Source: Priestia abyssalis
GTDB taxonomy: Bacteria; Bacillota; Bacilli; Bacillales; Bacillaceae_H
Direction of reading: 5' to 3'
NCBI RefSeq assembly: GCF_002019595.1
Contig: NZ_KV917369.1
Coordinates: 3,302,624 to 3,366,623 of the forward strand
DNA: 64,000 bases
How positions within the stretch are numbered: the stretch's first letter is position 1; each line of letters starts with the position of its first letter. Made by a program: the position numbers and the translations under genes. This document shows positions 1 through 7,902 of this stretch, in pieces. The notes beneath the pieces were generated by a model. That model saw only the letters and a list, made by a program, of their open reading frames with translations, made no database searches and was not told where the DNA came from.

Positions 1-157
1 TTCCAGCAAGAATAACCGATATCCAGCCATCATTCCCGGCATCCGTTGCAATATAGTGTGGAAACCCCAATATCCCCACTCCTATTTGCATCGAATGAAC
101 AAGAAAAAATACAAAATACGAAGAGACTTGTTCGTTTTCTTTTATGAAAGACTGCAT
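1..157 (-). CDS. Spore germination permease, GerAB/GerB family (partial, N-terminal 52 residues)
   Basis: The gene runs off the left edge, so only the N-terminus is present. The translation contains SYFVFF, QIGVGILGFP and AGNDGWISV, the conserved first membrane segments of the GerAB-type amino acid permease subunit of nutrient germinant receptors in the spore inner membrane. It starts 20 bp after the stop of the GerA-type gene on the same strand, the normal A-then-B order of a gerA-type operon. AAGAGG lies before the ATG. A GerC-type lipoprotein gene would be expected further left. The family call is firm; the germinant is unknown. Confidence 0.82.
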   Translation of the reverse strand, partial: MQSFIKENEQVSSYFVFFLVHSMQIGVGILGFPHYIATDAGNDGWISVILAG

Positions 158-177
158 ATGACCTCTTCTTTCTACTG

Positions 178-1683
178 TTATTTCTTGTTGTCCCTTTTCT
201 CAAGCGTACGAGCGGCATTAAACCTGTTGGAATCTTCCGGACGCATTTGAATCGGGCGTTTTGACTGACGGTTAAAAGGAAGGCGGAACAGTGCGTCCTT
301 CAAGTCCATGATTCGAATAGGGTAGATCGGCGCCAAGTAAGGACGCCCAATTGATGTAAGCTTCAGCAAATGCGCCAAAATATAGGAAAAACATAATGAA
401 ACCCCGACAATTCCCCATAGCTGCGCAAATAAAATAAACGGAAAACGAACTAGACGGATCGTATTACTCATTTGATAGATCGGTGTCGTAAAGGATGCAA
501 GTGCCGCTAATGCGACGATGATGAGAAGTACATTACTCGTCAATCCTGCCTCTACTGATGCCGTCCCGATCACGATACCGCCTACGATACCGATTGTCTG
601 GCCTACCTTCGTTGGCAGGCGCGCTCCAGCCTCCCGCAGCAATTCAATCGCCAATTCCAACACAATAACCTCGATGAAAGGAGGAAAAGGGATATCGGCT
701 CTTGAAGACACAAGCGTAGCCAATAAATCAGTTGGAATCATTTCGTAATGATAGGTTAACACCGCTACGTATAACGGCGTGGATAAAACGGAAAACATGA
801 TGGCGCCGAGACGAATCAACCGAAAAGCTGACGCGATATGCCACGGCAGAAAATAATCCTCAAAGGCCGAAAAGAATTCCACTAATGTAATGGGGACGAG
901 TAAGACGTGCGGGGACCCGTCTACCAAAACGGCAATTTTCCCCTCTGTCAATACACTGGCCACCCGGTCCGGCCGCTCGGTATCCACGATCTGCGGAAAT
1001 GGGGAATTGCTGTTATCCGCTATCATTTGCGTAATGAACGAGCTGTCCGGAATTTGATCATATTCCAGGTCTTGAATTCGCTGTACAACGGTATTGATGT
1101 TTTCCTGATTGGCAATACCGTCAATAAACATAACGCCTACCCTCGTCTTTGAAATTTTCCCCACCCGCACTTCTTTTACGTGCAGCTGCGGAATGGGCAG
1201 CCTTTTTCGGATCAAATTGATGTTTGTATCCATGGTCTCTACAAAAGCTTCTTTTGGCCCAACAACGCTGAATTCCACTTCCGGAGTAGATACTTGCCGT
1301 GTTTCGTTTGCAATGGCGGACAACAAAATGCCTTTTTGAGCGTTTTTATGCAGGCGAATAAATATGTATCCGCTCATCAACTTATTCTGAATTTCCCCTA
1401 CATCCTCAGTAATGGCGATGTCTTCAATCGGCAATATCCCCTCTAGCTCATCAAGATTGCCGAATTTTTTTTCACTAAGAGGGAACAGAACCGCACTATA
1501 AATAAAATCAGGATTAACCATCGTTTTAATGTAAGTGATCCAACACATCCCGCCAGCTGCATTATGGGAACTGTTTACGAAATCAGCTGAGGCTGACAGG
1601 GCGTCGAACAATCCACTGAGATCATTAAAGGTACTTTGTTTATTTTCTGTTTTCTTCTTTTTAAATTGAAACCAGTTAAACAT
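178..1683 (-). CDS. Spore germination protein, GerA family (GerAA/GerBA/GerKA type)
   Basis: This is the A subunit of a nutrient germinant receptor in the inner spore membrane. The 501-residue length is normal for the family. A soluble N-terminal half (about residues 1-260) precedes hydrophobic segments from about residue 265 to 440. Conserved stretches include TERPDRVASVLTEGKIAVLVDG, which is the GerA-family hallmark just before the first membrane span, followed by PLYVAVLTYH. It is followed at 20 bp by a GerB-type permease gene, so the two form a receptor operon. No forespore (sigma-G) promoter could be assigned with confidence. Which of GerA, GerB or GerK it corresponds to is not decidable from the sequence. 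Confidence 0.92.
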   Translation of the reverse strand: MFNWFQFKKKKTENKQSTFNDLSGLFDALSASADFVNSSHNAAGGMCWITYIKTMVNPDFIYSAVLFPLSEKKFGNLDELEGILPIEDIAITEDVGEIQNKLMSGYIFIRLHKNAQKGILLSAIANETRQVSTPEVEFSVVGPKEAFVETMDTNINLIRKRLPIPQLHVKEVRVGKISKTRVGVMFIDGIANQENINTVVQRIQDLEYDQIPDSSFITQMIADNSNSPFPQIVDTERPDRVASVLTEGKIAVLVDGSPHVLLVPITLVEFFSAFEDYFLPWHIASAFRLIRLGAIMFSVLSTPLYVAVLTYHYEMIPTDLLATLVSSRADIPFPPFIEVIVLELAIELLREAGARLPTKVGQTIGIVGGIVIGTASVEAGLTSNVLLIIVALAALASFTTPIYQMSNTIRLVRFPFILFAQLWGIVGVSLCFSYILAHLLKLTSIGRPYLAPIYPIRIMDLKDALFRLPFNRQSKRPIQMRPEDSNRFNAARTLEKRDNKK

Positions 1684-1813
1684 CTTGCTTCACCACCAAT
1701 GCCAGCCGTGACTTCCTTAATGATGGACCATACATAAGGAAGCCTTTATATACAAATGAGAAATGTTTTCCAAAATATACGTTTATTATCTATAACTCCA
1801 GCTTTTCTTATAC

Positions 1814-1860
1814 ATAAATAAGGAGACATGGGTGTTCTTTTCCCATGTCTCCTTATTTAT
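1814..1860. terminator. Perfect 19-bp stem hairpin
   Basis: Arms at 1814-1832 and 1842-1860 are perfect inverted repeats with a 9-base T-rich loop. It lies between the start of the gerA-type gene and the next leftward gene. Its flanks are AT-rich, so it probably terminates transcription from the right (gene ending at 1960). Confidence 0.6.
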
Positions 1861-1959
1861 GTAATTGGCTATGTTAAAGCCTACTATTGATTTTTGACTC
1901 ATTTGAATGAAACGAAAAAAAGCGAAAAGCAACGGCAGTGTTTAATAAAGCCATTTATG

Positions 1960-2154
1960 TCAAAACTTCCGAATCGCCTCCATCACTGCTTCATTCTCAC
2001 TTGTTTTATGAAACCCTTCATTTCTTTTACCTGTATCTAAATTTTCGACAACTGTTCGAAATCCGTTTTTGTTGATGATATCAATGATATACTTATTGCT
2101 CTCATATTCCATATAGCGGCGTTCAACACTCCAGTATGCAGGAAATTGTTGCAC
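1960..2154 (-). CDS. Small hypothetical protein, 64 aa
   Basis: I do not recognise the family. The start chosen is a GTG (MQQFPAYWSVERRYMEY) because AAAGGGAGG stands 8 bases upstream; longer versions would have to read through that Shine-Dalgarno site. The product is soluble, aromatic-rich at its N-terminus and charged, with no signal peptide or membrane segment. It is followed leftward by the strong hairpin at 1814-1860. Confidence 0.6.
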   Translation of the reverse strand: MQQFPAYWSVERRYMEYESNKYIIDIINKNGFRTVVENLDTGKRNEGFHKTSENEAVMEAIRKF

Positions 2155-2267
2155 AACCAACACCTCCCTTTCCCATGTCTTTTTTCGACAAAAGCATACT
2201 CCATCCTGCCATGTCATCAAAATGTAATCATTTTATTACTAAAAATTATATTCTTTACGAATGGCTT

Positions 2268-2426
2268 TTACTTGATAATCAACGTGACAATATACAAAAT
2301 GACAAGCAGTGTCCCCAAATAAAAAAGCAGCGGCAAGGTATTTGACGTATATAAAAAGGCAATAAAGAATAATGCCACTACATATGAAGCCAGTACGATA
2401 AAAAGGCGCAAAAATTTCCACCTCAT
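2268..2426 (-). CDS. Possible small membrane protein, 52 aa
   Basis: The frame starting MRWKFLRLFIVLASYVV encodes two hydrophobic segments and little else. There is no clear ribosome binding site. It starts 28 bp from the divergent gene at 2455. It could be a real two-helix membrane peptide or a chance open frame; confidence is low. Confidence 0.35.
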   Translation of the reverse strand: MRWKFLRLFIVLASYVVALFFIAFLYTSNTLPLLFYLGTLLVILYIVTLIIK

Positions 2427-2454
2427 CAAAGAATCAGCGGTAAGGAGCACGGTT

Positions 2455-2976
2455 ATGTATCTTCTCTTTGTTGTTGTCGCTTGGATCATCATCGGAAAGA
2501 AATTCGTTCATTGGAAAACATGGAAAGAGTATTATTCTACGATTCAATATTTCATCATATGCAATCTTTTTTATAATTTTCTTTACTACAATCATACGTT
2601 ATGGGCTTACAAAGCGAAAACAACTCCTCTTCTCAACCATACGCTCATTGAAACGGCATTTACCTTTTTGGTTGTCCCCATTACGATTATGATTTATTTG
2701 CAGCATTTCCCTGAGGGGGACCAAAAACAAAAGAAATATCTTTATGTATTTTCCTGGAGTTTCTTTTTTTGGATCATTGAGTATCTTTTCAGTAAGAAAG
2801 GCCTTTTTGTTTATGATAACGGATGGAATGTATGGTGGAGTGCCATATTCAACATGCTCATGTTCACCATGCTGAGGATTCATTATAAAAAGCCGTTACT
2901 AGCTCTGATCTTATCGATTCTAATCATCATTTTTCTCATCTTTTTGTTTCCATCGCCTTTATTGAAAATGAAATGA
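2455..2976 (+). CDS. CBO0543-like membrane protein
   Basis: A 173-residue protein with about five hydrophobic segments. The central HTLIETAFTFLVVPITIMIYL followed by a QHFP turn is the typical pattern of the CBO0543 family, polytopic membrane proteins common in Bacillales with no established function. TAAGGAG sits at good spacing before the ATG. It is a single gene with no coupled partner; the next gene is convergent. The family assignment is from memory of the pattern; the function is unknown. Confidence 0.72.
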   Translation: MYLLFVVVAWIIIGKKFVHWKTWKEYYSTIQYFIICNLFYNFLYYNHTLWAYKAKTTPLLNHTLIETAFTFLVVPITIMIYLQHFPEGDQKQKKYLYVFSWSFFFWIIEYLFSKKGLFVYDNGWNVWWSAIFNMLMFTMLRIHYKKPLLALILSILIIIFLIFLFPSPLLKMK

Positions 2977-3068
2977 CTCCAAAAGCTCGGCTTGTATAAT
3001 GGGAGAATAAGGAAACCTTCCGATGGAATAGACCTGTTCTCCCACTTTTAAGACCCGCAAGCCTCCAA

Positions 3069-3644
3069 TTAATCAAGTCGATCATTCATCGGTTTACTGC
3101 ACCTGCACTCTAGAACGTAAGTATATACCGAACGAATCCAGTGGAAATCAATAAAACGAGAGCATGTATGGCCGACTATCCCAATCAGGCTTCCAATCAA
3201 AGCGCTTCCGATGATATCCGATGGGTAATGGTGCCCTGTCCATATACGCGAAAATCCCGTCATGACCGCAAGTCCCCACAAACGGCAGCCAAGTACAGGC
3301 TTGCGCAGAAAAACGAGAGTCGAAACAGTAAATGCCAGCAATGTATGTTTACTCGGAAACGAAGAATCTGTTTTAGACGGAATCAAGATGCCGACCCGCC
3401 GTTTCACAAACGGTCTCGGCTTATAATACAGAAGTTTGATCAAGCTGTTGACCAGCACCGCAATGACTGCACATCCCCCTGCGTGCACAACCGTTTTCCG
3501 GGAAGATTTATTTTGAAACCACATCCAGATGAAAACGAAAAGATAGACATAGCGCGCTTTATTGGCAATGGCAATCATCGCTGTATCCACTGGTGAACAA
3601 CGTCCCGCAAGCCCATTAATAATCTTAAACCATTTTTTATCCAT
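3069..3644 (-). CDS. PAP2-family undecaprenyl-diphosphatase (BcrC-like)
   Basis: A 191-residue membrane phosphatase. It has the three PAP2 signature blocks: K70-x6-RP (R77, P78), P97-S-K-H100, and S132-R133 with the catalytic His at about 139 in SRIWTGHHYPSD. Members such as BcrC dephosphorylate undecaprenyl pyrophosphate on the outer face of the membrane and recycle the cell-wall lipid carrier, giving bacitracin resistance. The start at 3644 is set by AAGGAGAGG just upstream. No bceAB-type genes are adjacent. BcrC versus another PAP2 phosphatase cannot be settled without a tree. Confidence 0.82.
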   Translation of the reverse strand: MDKKWFKIINGLAGRCSPVDTAMIAIANKARYVYLFVFIWMWFQNKSSRKTVVHAGGCAVIAVLVNSLIKLLYYKPRPFVKRRVGILIPSKTDSSFPSKHTLLAFTVSTLVFLRKPVLGCRLWGLAVMTGFSRIWTGHHYPSDIIGSALIGSLIGIVGHTCSRFIDFHWIRSVYTYVLECRCSKPMNDRLD

Positions 3645-3821
3645 CAAAGCCCTCTCCTTATTTTGCAGATACATCTAATATTTCCGCCCAAAACAAGAAA
3701 CATGTACCTTGTTTAATAGAAGGAGCGATTGTTGGTGTTATTTGGAGATTATCAGCATGAATCTCCCATTTTTTATATCTAACTATATAGATGAAGAGAT
3801 GCTTTGTTATAATTTATTTAC

Positions 3822-3967
3822 TATATAGATCGATTTAGAACATTCGACATAACCAAAGAACGGCCATGCCTAATGTTCTAGACCTAAGCGGCTGTCTGGA
3901 TGACCAATTGTGATACCCTTCGATGAGAGGAAGATGTGTCGAGTTATTAAATGGGATGTATATAAAT
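3822..3967 (+). repeat. Dispersed structured repeat R1, copy A
   Basis: It begins TATATAGATCGATTT and ends CGAGTTATTAAATGGGATGT. The hairpin at 3836-3880 has 13 of 15 pairs, with loop AACCAAAGAACGGC. Compared with copy C it lacks about 58 bases between two TGTC tetranucleotides. No protein is encoded. The stretch 3645-4213, upstream of the PAP2 gene, otherwise holds only this copy and the next hairpin. Confidence 0.85.
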
Positions 3968-3989
3968 ATTTTAGTCACTTCACAAGAAA

Positions 3990-4020
3990 GAAGCTCCGAA
4001 CAGAGCCAGTTCGGAGCTTC
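3990..4020 (+). terminator. Hairpin just 3' of R1 copy A
   Basis: 12-bp perfect arms (GAAGCTCCGAAC and its complement) with an 8-base loop, followed by a C/T-rich run. It directly follows R1 copy A and may end an RNA transcribed from it. Confidence 0.6.
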
Positions 4021-4213
4021 TCTTCTCTATGTACAGTTGAATCGTAACAAAATTGCTTCCATTTCACAGCTTTTCTCGTTCTCTACTGTTCACCCCGTAT
4101 GCTTTTCCTTCTCTTTGCCTATACTAATTTAATAAGTGTGGAGAAAACAACAGAGTATGATTTTGATCGTCTTACTCCCCGCTATGCGGGATAAAAAAAT
4201 AAGAGGTGTCTTT

Positions 4214-4348
4214 ATGTTGGATTGGATGGCTGAACACATGCTGCATCCCTCTTTTTTCATCAGTCTGGCCGTGTGCATGGTTATTATTTTCATTATCACT
4301 TGCTTTTTTTATGCATTGATGAAATTAGAACAAGAGAAAGTGGAGTAA
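4214..4348 (+). CDS. Small membrane protein, 44 aa
   Basis: MLDWMAEHMLH is followed by one long hydrophobic segment (SLAVCMVIIFIITCFFYALM) and a charged end. The ATG at 4214 has AGAGGTG upstream and is preferred to the longer in-frame start at 4136. Single-span peptide; no family recognised. Confidence 0.5.
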   Translation: MLDWMAEHMLHPSFFISLAVCMVIIFIITCFFYALMKLEQEKVE

Positions 4349-4376
4349 TGAGCAACGCATGAAAAGTTTTTAGCTT

Positions 4377-4556
4377 TTACTGTTTTTCCTTCTCCATTCT
4401 TCTTTTTACCCGATCAGACGGCTCCCAACAATTGAACCTGTAGGAAGGTTTCGTTTCATAACCGAGTCTCGAACAAATGTAAGTCATGCCCCGTTCGTTT
4501 TTAAGCGCTTGAAAATGGCAGCAAGCCGCACAACAATGAAACCGATTCAAATCCAT
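4377..4556 (-). CDS. Cysteine-rich conserved small protein, 59 aa
   Basis: MDLNRFHCCAACCHF, then C29 in YICSRLGYETKP and C44 in FNCWEP, form a Cys/His set likely to bind zinc. Short proteins with this C-x2-C ... CSRLGYET ... NCW pattern are widespread in Bacillus and remain uncharacterised. AAAGGA before the ATG fixes the start one codon inside the longer frame. No operon partner. Confidence 0.65.
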   Translation of the reverse strand: MDLNRFHCCAACCHFQALKNERGMTYICSRLGYETKPSYRFNCWEPSDRVKRRMEKEKQ

Positions 4557-4811
4557 CACTTCCTTTAAACTAATACAATATTTTGGAAATCAATCCCTTT
4601 AACATGATAAAACCTTAAATGAACGAACGTTCCGATACTGAACGACTCGTTTCGAAAATAACAATGGCCTTTCCGGCACTATTTGTTTTCATCTCCTGTA
4701 TGAAGGAACGATCGATTTTTTCAAAAAATTTGTCTTCATAGTGACTCCCCTTGCTTGTGAATCGAAAAAGACCCGGCCCTGGACTGCCCTTTTTCCTTAT
4801 ATGTATATAGC

Positions 4812-5066
4812 TTATCGTGATAGGAAATCTGAGAAAAGACGGGTAAAAACTAATACTATTTTACTATTTACAGTAAATAATAACCAGAACCAATATTCAT
4901 TTTTTTCGACATAGATCAAAGCATCTATACAAACTACATATAAGCAGCCTTGATCATGCTTGTATTTATATGAATAAGACATTCTAAAGCGGGTTAAATT
5001 CCCTTCATTCATACATATATTCACAACAAGTTGGAAAGAATGGATGTTAAGAGCGTTATTCATCAT
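4812..5066 (-). CDS. Doubtful ORF, up to 84 aa
   Basis: AAAGGTG lies upstream of the two adjacent ATG codons. The product is aromatic- and Cys-containing with one hydrophobic stretch, but no family is recognisable. An inverted repeat (GAGCGTTA ... TAACGCTC) spans the start region at about 5047-5096. It could be a chance frame. Confidence 0.28.
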   Translation of the reverse strand: MMNNALNIHSFQLVVNICMNEGNLTRFRMSYSYKYKHDQGCLYVVCIDALIYVEKNEYWFWLLFTVNSKIVLVFTRLFSDFLSR

Positions 5067-5122
5067 GTCTCATCACCTTTGTTCTGTAACGCTCTTCATT
5101 TTTGGAAAGGGGTAGTTCAATC

Positions 5123-5272
5123 ATGCATGATGAATATGATGAAAAGCTTTTATTTATTAAAGAACTTGGCCGCTTAATGAATGATTATGATAAGTGCGAT
5201 AATCGAGAAGCGAAAGACGAAATCTATAAAGACATCCTCCTTTTAAGTGACGCCATTTTACAGATTCATTGA
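5123..5272 (+). CDS. Small acidic protein, 49 aa (paralogue of the 51-aa protein at 28663)
   Basis: The ORF has a good ribosome binding site (AAAGGGG) and is followed at once by a terminator hairpin, so it is a complete transcription unit. The product shares FIKE-x-G-x-L, Y-x-KC and IY-x-DILLL with the protein at 28663-28818. It is helical and acidic, with one Cys and no membrane segment or signal peptide. Two divergent copies keeping the same motif support a real protein family. Function unknown; size and charge resemble small regulatory or sporulation peptides (inference). Confidence 0.68.
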   Translation: MHDEYDEKLLFIKELGRLMNDYDKCDNREAKDEIYKDILLLSDAILQIH

Positions 5273-5275
5273 GAG

Positions 5276-5303
5276 GAAAGATGTTTAAATAAAAACATCT
5301 TTC
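5276..5303 (+). terminator. Terminator after the 49-aa protein gene
   Basis: 11-bp arms GAAAGATGTTT / AAACATCTTTC begin four bases after the stop codon. Confidence 0.7.
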
Positions 5304-5322
5304 AGCAGGAGTCCACTCTTCT

Positions 5323-6332
5323 TTAAGACACCTCATTTTTCTTGTACTGCGCGAGCTCTAACATGAGCTTTCTTTTTTCCTCTTCAAAATCAGGTTGGTG
5401 CTCTGTCCTCTTCCGTTCTGCCTGTGGATTTACAAGCCGGTCAGGCACTATTTCTTTTCTCACAGATTTAGTCCGTCCATAGGCCCTCATAAAGTTCCCT
5501 GAAAGATTGCTGTTTTTTTGCCTCGTTTCAGCTGTCATTCGTTCCCGTTCCTTTTTCAAATATGCCTGTCTAAAAATATGCTCTTTCACGTAAGAAAAGG
5601 CATGAATCTGATCACCTGGATATTTTGGTTTGTATGCAACGAACGCTTCGTTCAGCCATTTGATTGCCTCTTCGTAACAGATACCGCTTTGGACCACTCC
5701 TGTAAATCCTTTGCACTCGGATAAAGCCCGCGTCCCCTACGCTCAAGAAAGGCCCTTTCCAGCATCAAGTCATAGGCAGCAGATTCAAAATGGCACGGTG
5801 CCTCTTTACTGTCAGCTTGTTCATTCTCATTCTTGCCAACTTTCACGAAGTGTGCGGACGCGCCTTCTTCATCCTCTTTTTTTCTGTTCGTATTCTCTGA
5901 AGTACTCTCTTGTAACGAATTGGTCAAGTTGAACGAATCGCCTGTCCAAGTTGAACGGTTCCCTTGTTCATTTTGAATAGCCGGTCCATTCGTGTCCCCA
6001 AACTTGGAATAGTCGATGCGATACCATTTTGTCTGGTTGTTATGACTGCTGTTGAACTGTTCTGTTTGAATGTAGCCGCCCGTTTCCAATTTCCCTATAA
6101 TCCTTCTAATGGTGCTGATCGACCAAAACGGAAATTGTTCCTGCCATTTTTCATATGTATTGTATACCCATAGATGACCGTCCCGTTCATTACGGCTTCC
6201 CTGCAGCCAATAATGCAGCTGCTGCCAAAAAATGGCCTCATTCAATCCCAGCTCCACCGCAAGTGACGGCAATACAATCAATGGTTTATCTTCTATTAAT
6301 AATCGACTCATTTTGTCCTCCTTTTTAAACAC
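5323..6332 (-). pseudogene. Frameshifted replication-type (DnaD/phage replisome-organiser-like) protein
   Basis: The 5' part (5652-6332) encodes SRLLIEDKPLIVLPSLA then GLNEAIFWQQLHYWL and a winged-helix-like block (SISTIRRIIGKLETGGYI). This N-terminus is typical of plasmid- and phage-derived replication proteins in Bacillales. Near 5685-5700 the frame breaks: the first frame reads EWSKAVSVTKRQ and stops, while the next frame continues plausibly as SGICYEEAIKWLNEAF to a stop at 5323. The apparent start of the downstream frame has no usable ribosome binding site. One frameshift is the simplest reading, so the gene is probably inactive unless the shift is programmed or a base-call error. R1 copy B lies upstream. 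Confidence 0.65.
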
Positions 6333-6396
6333 ACACTATTAATAAAAATATCCCTACTTATTAAATAGAAGAAAAAAGAAGTTTGGGGGAGTGGAT

Positions 6397-6510
6397 TTAT
6401 ATAAATTGATTTAGAAAATTTGGATGGCTATTCCAGTGGTCTAGATAACCAATTGTGAATCCCTGTCGATGGAATAAAACGTGTCGAGTTATTAAGTAGA
6501 ATATATATAG
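6397..6510 (+). repeat. Dispersed structured repeat R1, copy B (hairpin lost)
   Basis: It has the R1 5' edge (ATTGATTTAGAAAATTTG) and 3' part (AACCAATTGTGA ... GTGTCGAGTTATTAAGTAGAAT). The conserved hairpin is replaced by about 25 unrelated-looking bases. It lies directly upstream of the frameshifted replication-type gene. Confidence 0.7.
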
Positions 6511-6579
6511 AAAAAAAGTAGAAGAACCAAAAAGAAAAAAACTTATAACCGGATGTATCAGCTACATATAAATAAGTGA

Positions 6580-6630
6580 AAGGCCCCGTCACGAAATCCT
6601 GTTTTTACGGGATTTCGTGACGGGGCCCTT
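6580..6630. repeat. GC-rich hairpin repeat H, copy 1
   Basis: Arms GGCCCCGTCACGAAATCC (6582-6599) and its near-perfect complement, with a T-rich loop. Similar hairpins lie at 19359-19413 and 20652-20712. It may act as a terminator for the decayed kinase to its right, but its recurrence marks it as a repeat element. Confidence 0.75.
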
Positions 6631-6648
6631 TTCGGTCATCTTTATAGT

Positions 6649-7067
6649 CTACAAAATTTCATCTAACACCGCAAGAAATTCATTGATGTTCAGCGGTTTC
6701 GTCAAATAAGCGTCAAATCCGATGTTCATGGCCGCTTCGATATCTGCCTGCATGGCATTGGCACTTAAAGCGATGACCGGGATGTCCTTTGTTTGCTCAT
6801 TGGATTTACATTTATAATCCGGCCGTTAAGATCGATCAAAAGAACAAGAAAAGGGCTGTACTTAAAAAGAGAGTGAAAATGCTGTTCAGAAAATCGATGC
6901 CTTTCTATCGCTCGATTTCGCTTGAAGTAAGCATGTAGAATGGCCCCCAACAATAAGCCAACCATTATGAAGCCAAGCGTATAAAATGACATGTTAAATG
7001 AAGAAACAATAGCCACAAGGACAGAAGCAGCAACCAGCCGATAATCGTAGTGTCCAAAATCAGTCAT
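6649..7067 (-). pseudogene. Internally deleted hybrid sensor histidine kinase
   Basis: The N-terminus (MTDFGHYDYRLVAAS..., ribosome binding site AAGGAG) has hydrophobic segments and then the start of a PAS domain (YSPFLVLLIDLNGRIINVNP). The remaining sequence to 6649, read one frame off, is the end of a response-regulator receiver domain: KDIPVIALSANAMQ, then GFDAYLTKPLNINEF and a stop. Everything between (rest of PAS, HisKA, HATPase and most of the receiver) is missing. The join lies near 6795-6805 at CCAATGAGCAAAC, where both frames overlap. A remnant of a large phosphorelay kinase; no function expected. Confidence 0.8.
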
Positions 7068-7195
7068 TTCTTTAACTCCTTCTTTCTTCAGACTGTTTTC
7101 ATGATATACAATTAAGCGGCTGAACACAATTTTTAGATGTGATCACGCTAAGCCATTCAATTCCCACTAAAATTAGCAACCGATTTTTGACGAAT

Positions 7196-7234
7196 AAAAA
7201 AGAGCCGTGGCACTCAGCCTCCGGCTCTTTTTTT
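7196..7234. terminator. Terminator of the ars operon
   Basis: AAAAAAGAGCC and GGCTCTTTTTTT flank a 15-base loop immediately after the arsC stop codon; T-runs on both strands. Confidence 0.8.
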
Positions 7235-7238
7235 CATT

Positions 7239-7664
7239 TTATTGTTCATTTTGGAACTTTCCATGCTCCGCAAAATACTTCATAGCTTCCCCTATTTCGT
7301 CACGGACACGTTGGAACTCGCTCCAATCCTTGCCTGCGGGATCATCAAATCCTACGTGTATCTTACGCGCACCTTCTTTACGGGGAGTTACTACAGGGCA
7401 ATGGTCGGCCGCATGTCCGCATAATGTAACAACTAAATCGGCATTGTTTAGAATCTCCTGGTCAATGACATCAGACGTTTGAGACGAAATGTCGATACCC
7501 GCTTCTTTCATTGCTTTTATGGCATTCGGATTCAATCCGTGTGCTTCAAGCCCTGCACTGCGTACTTCCCATTCATCGCCCAAATGTTTTTTCGCCCAGC
7601 CCTCAGCCATTTGGCTGCGGCAAGAATTTCCTGTGCATAAGAAGTAGATTATTTTTTTGTCCAT
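7239..7664 (-). CDS. arsC: Arsenate reductase, thioredoxin-coupled
   Basis: The enzyme reduces arsenate to arsenite in the cytoplasm for export by ArsB. The 141 residues match the low-molecular-weight phosphatase-type ArsC of Bacillus and Staphylococcus. The P-loop is C10-TGNSC15-RS, and the redox relay cysteines are C82 and C89 ([10 protein letters not shown]). DPAGKDW near residue 110 is also conserved. The start at 7664 follows AAAGGAG. It is the third gene of arsR-arsB-arsC, but R1 copy C (about 200 bp) separates it from arsB, so its expression may depend on read-through. Confidence 0.95.
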   Translation of the reverse strand: MDKKIIYFLCTGNSCRSQMAEGWAKKHLGDEWEVRSAGLEAHGLNPNAIKAMKEAGIDISSQTSDVIDQEILNNADLVVTLCGHAADHCPVVTPRKEGARKIHVGFDDPAGKDWSEFQRVRDEIGEAMKYFAEHGKFQNEQ

Positions 7665-7690
7665 GTTGTCTGTCTCCTTTAGTATGAAAA

Positions 7691-7890
7691 ATCGATGTAG
7701 AATATTCGGCATGACCAAAGAACGGCCATGTCAAATATTCTAGACCTAAGCGGCTGTCACCCCCCTTTCGGGGTTGGCGCCATCCGCATAGGTAAACCTT
7801 TGAAGATGAATTCAAGTTGTCTGAATGACCGCTTATGATTACTCCTCAATGAAATGAAGATATACCCAGTTATTAAGCGGAGTACATATG
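7691..7890 (+). repeat. Dispersed structured repeat R1, copy C (longest copy)
   Basis: Begins ATCGATGTAGAATATTC and ends at about GTTATTAAGCGGAGTACATA. The first hairpin (about 7698-7742) has 14 pairs plus a wobble and loop ACCAAAGAACGGC. A second stem-loop follows (CCCCC-TTTC-GGGG region at 7760-7776) and then GCCATCCGCATAGG. It lies between arsB and arsC, antisense to the operon. Confidence 0.85.
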
Positions 7891-7902
7891 GAAATATATA
7901 GA

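Noticed and set aside
3141-3596. 151-aa open frame on the plus strand
   Set aside because: It is antisense to the PAP2 phosphatase whose catalytic motifs are intact; basic, repetitive composition typical of a shadow frame.
4812-5066. Firm small gene on the minus strand
   Set aside because: Kept only as a doubtful feature: a ribosome binding site exists but product and context give no support.
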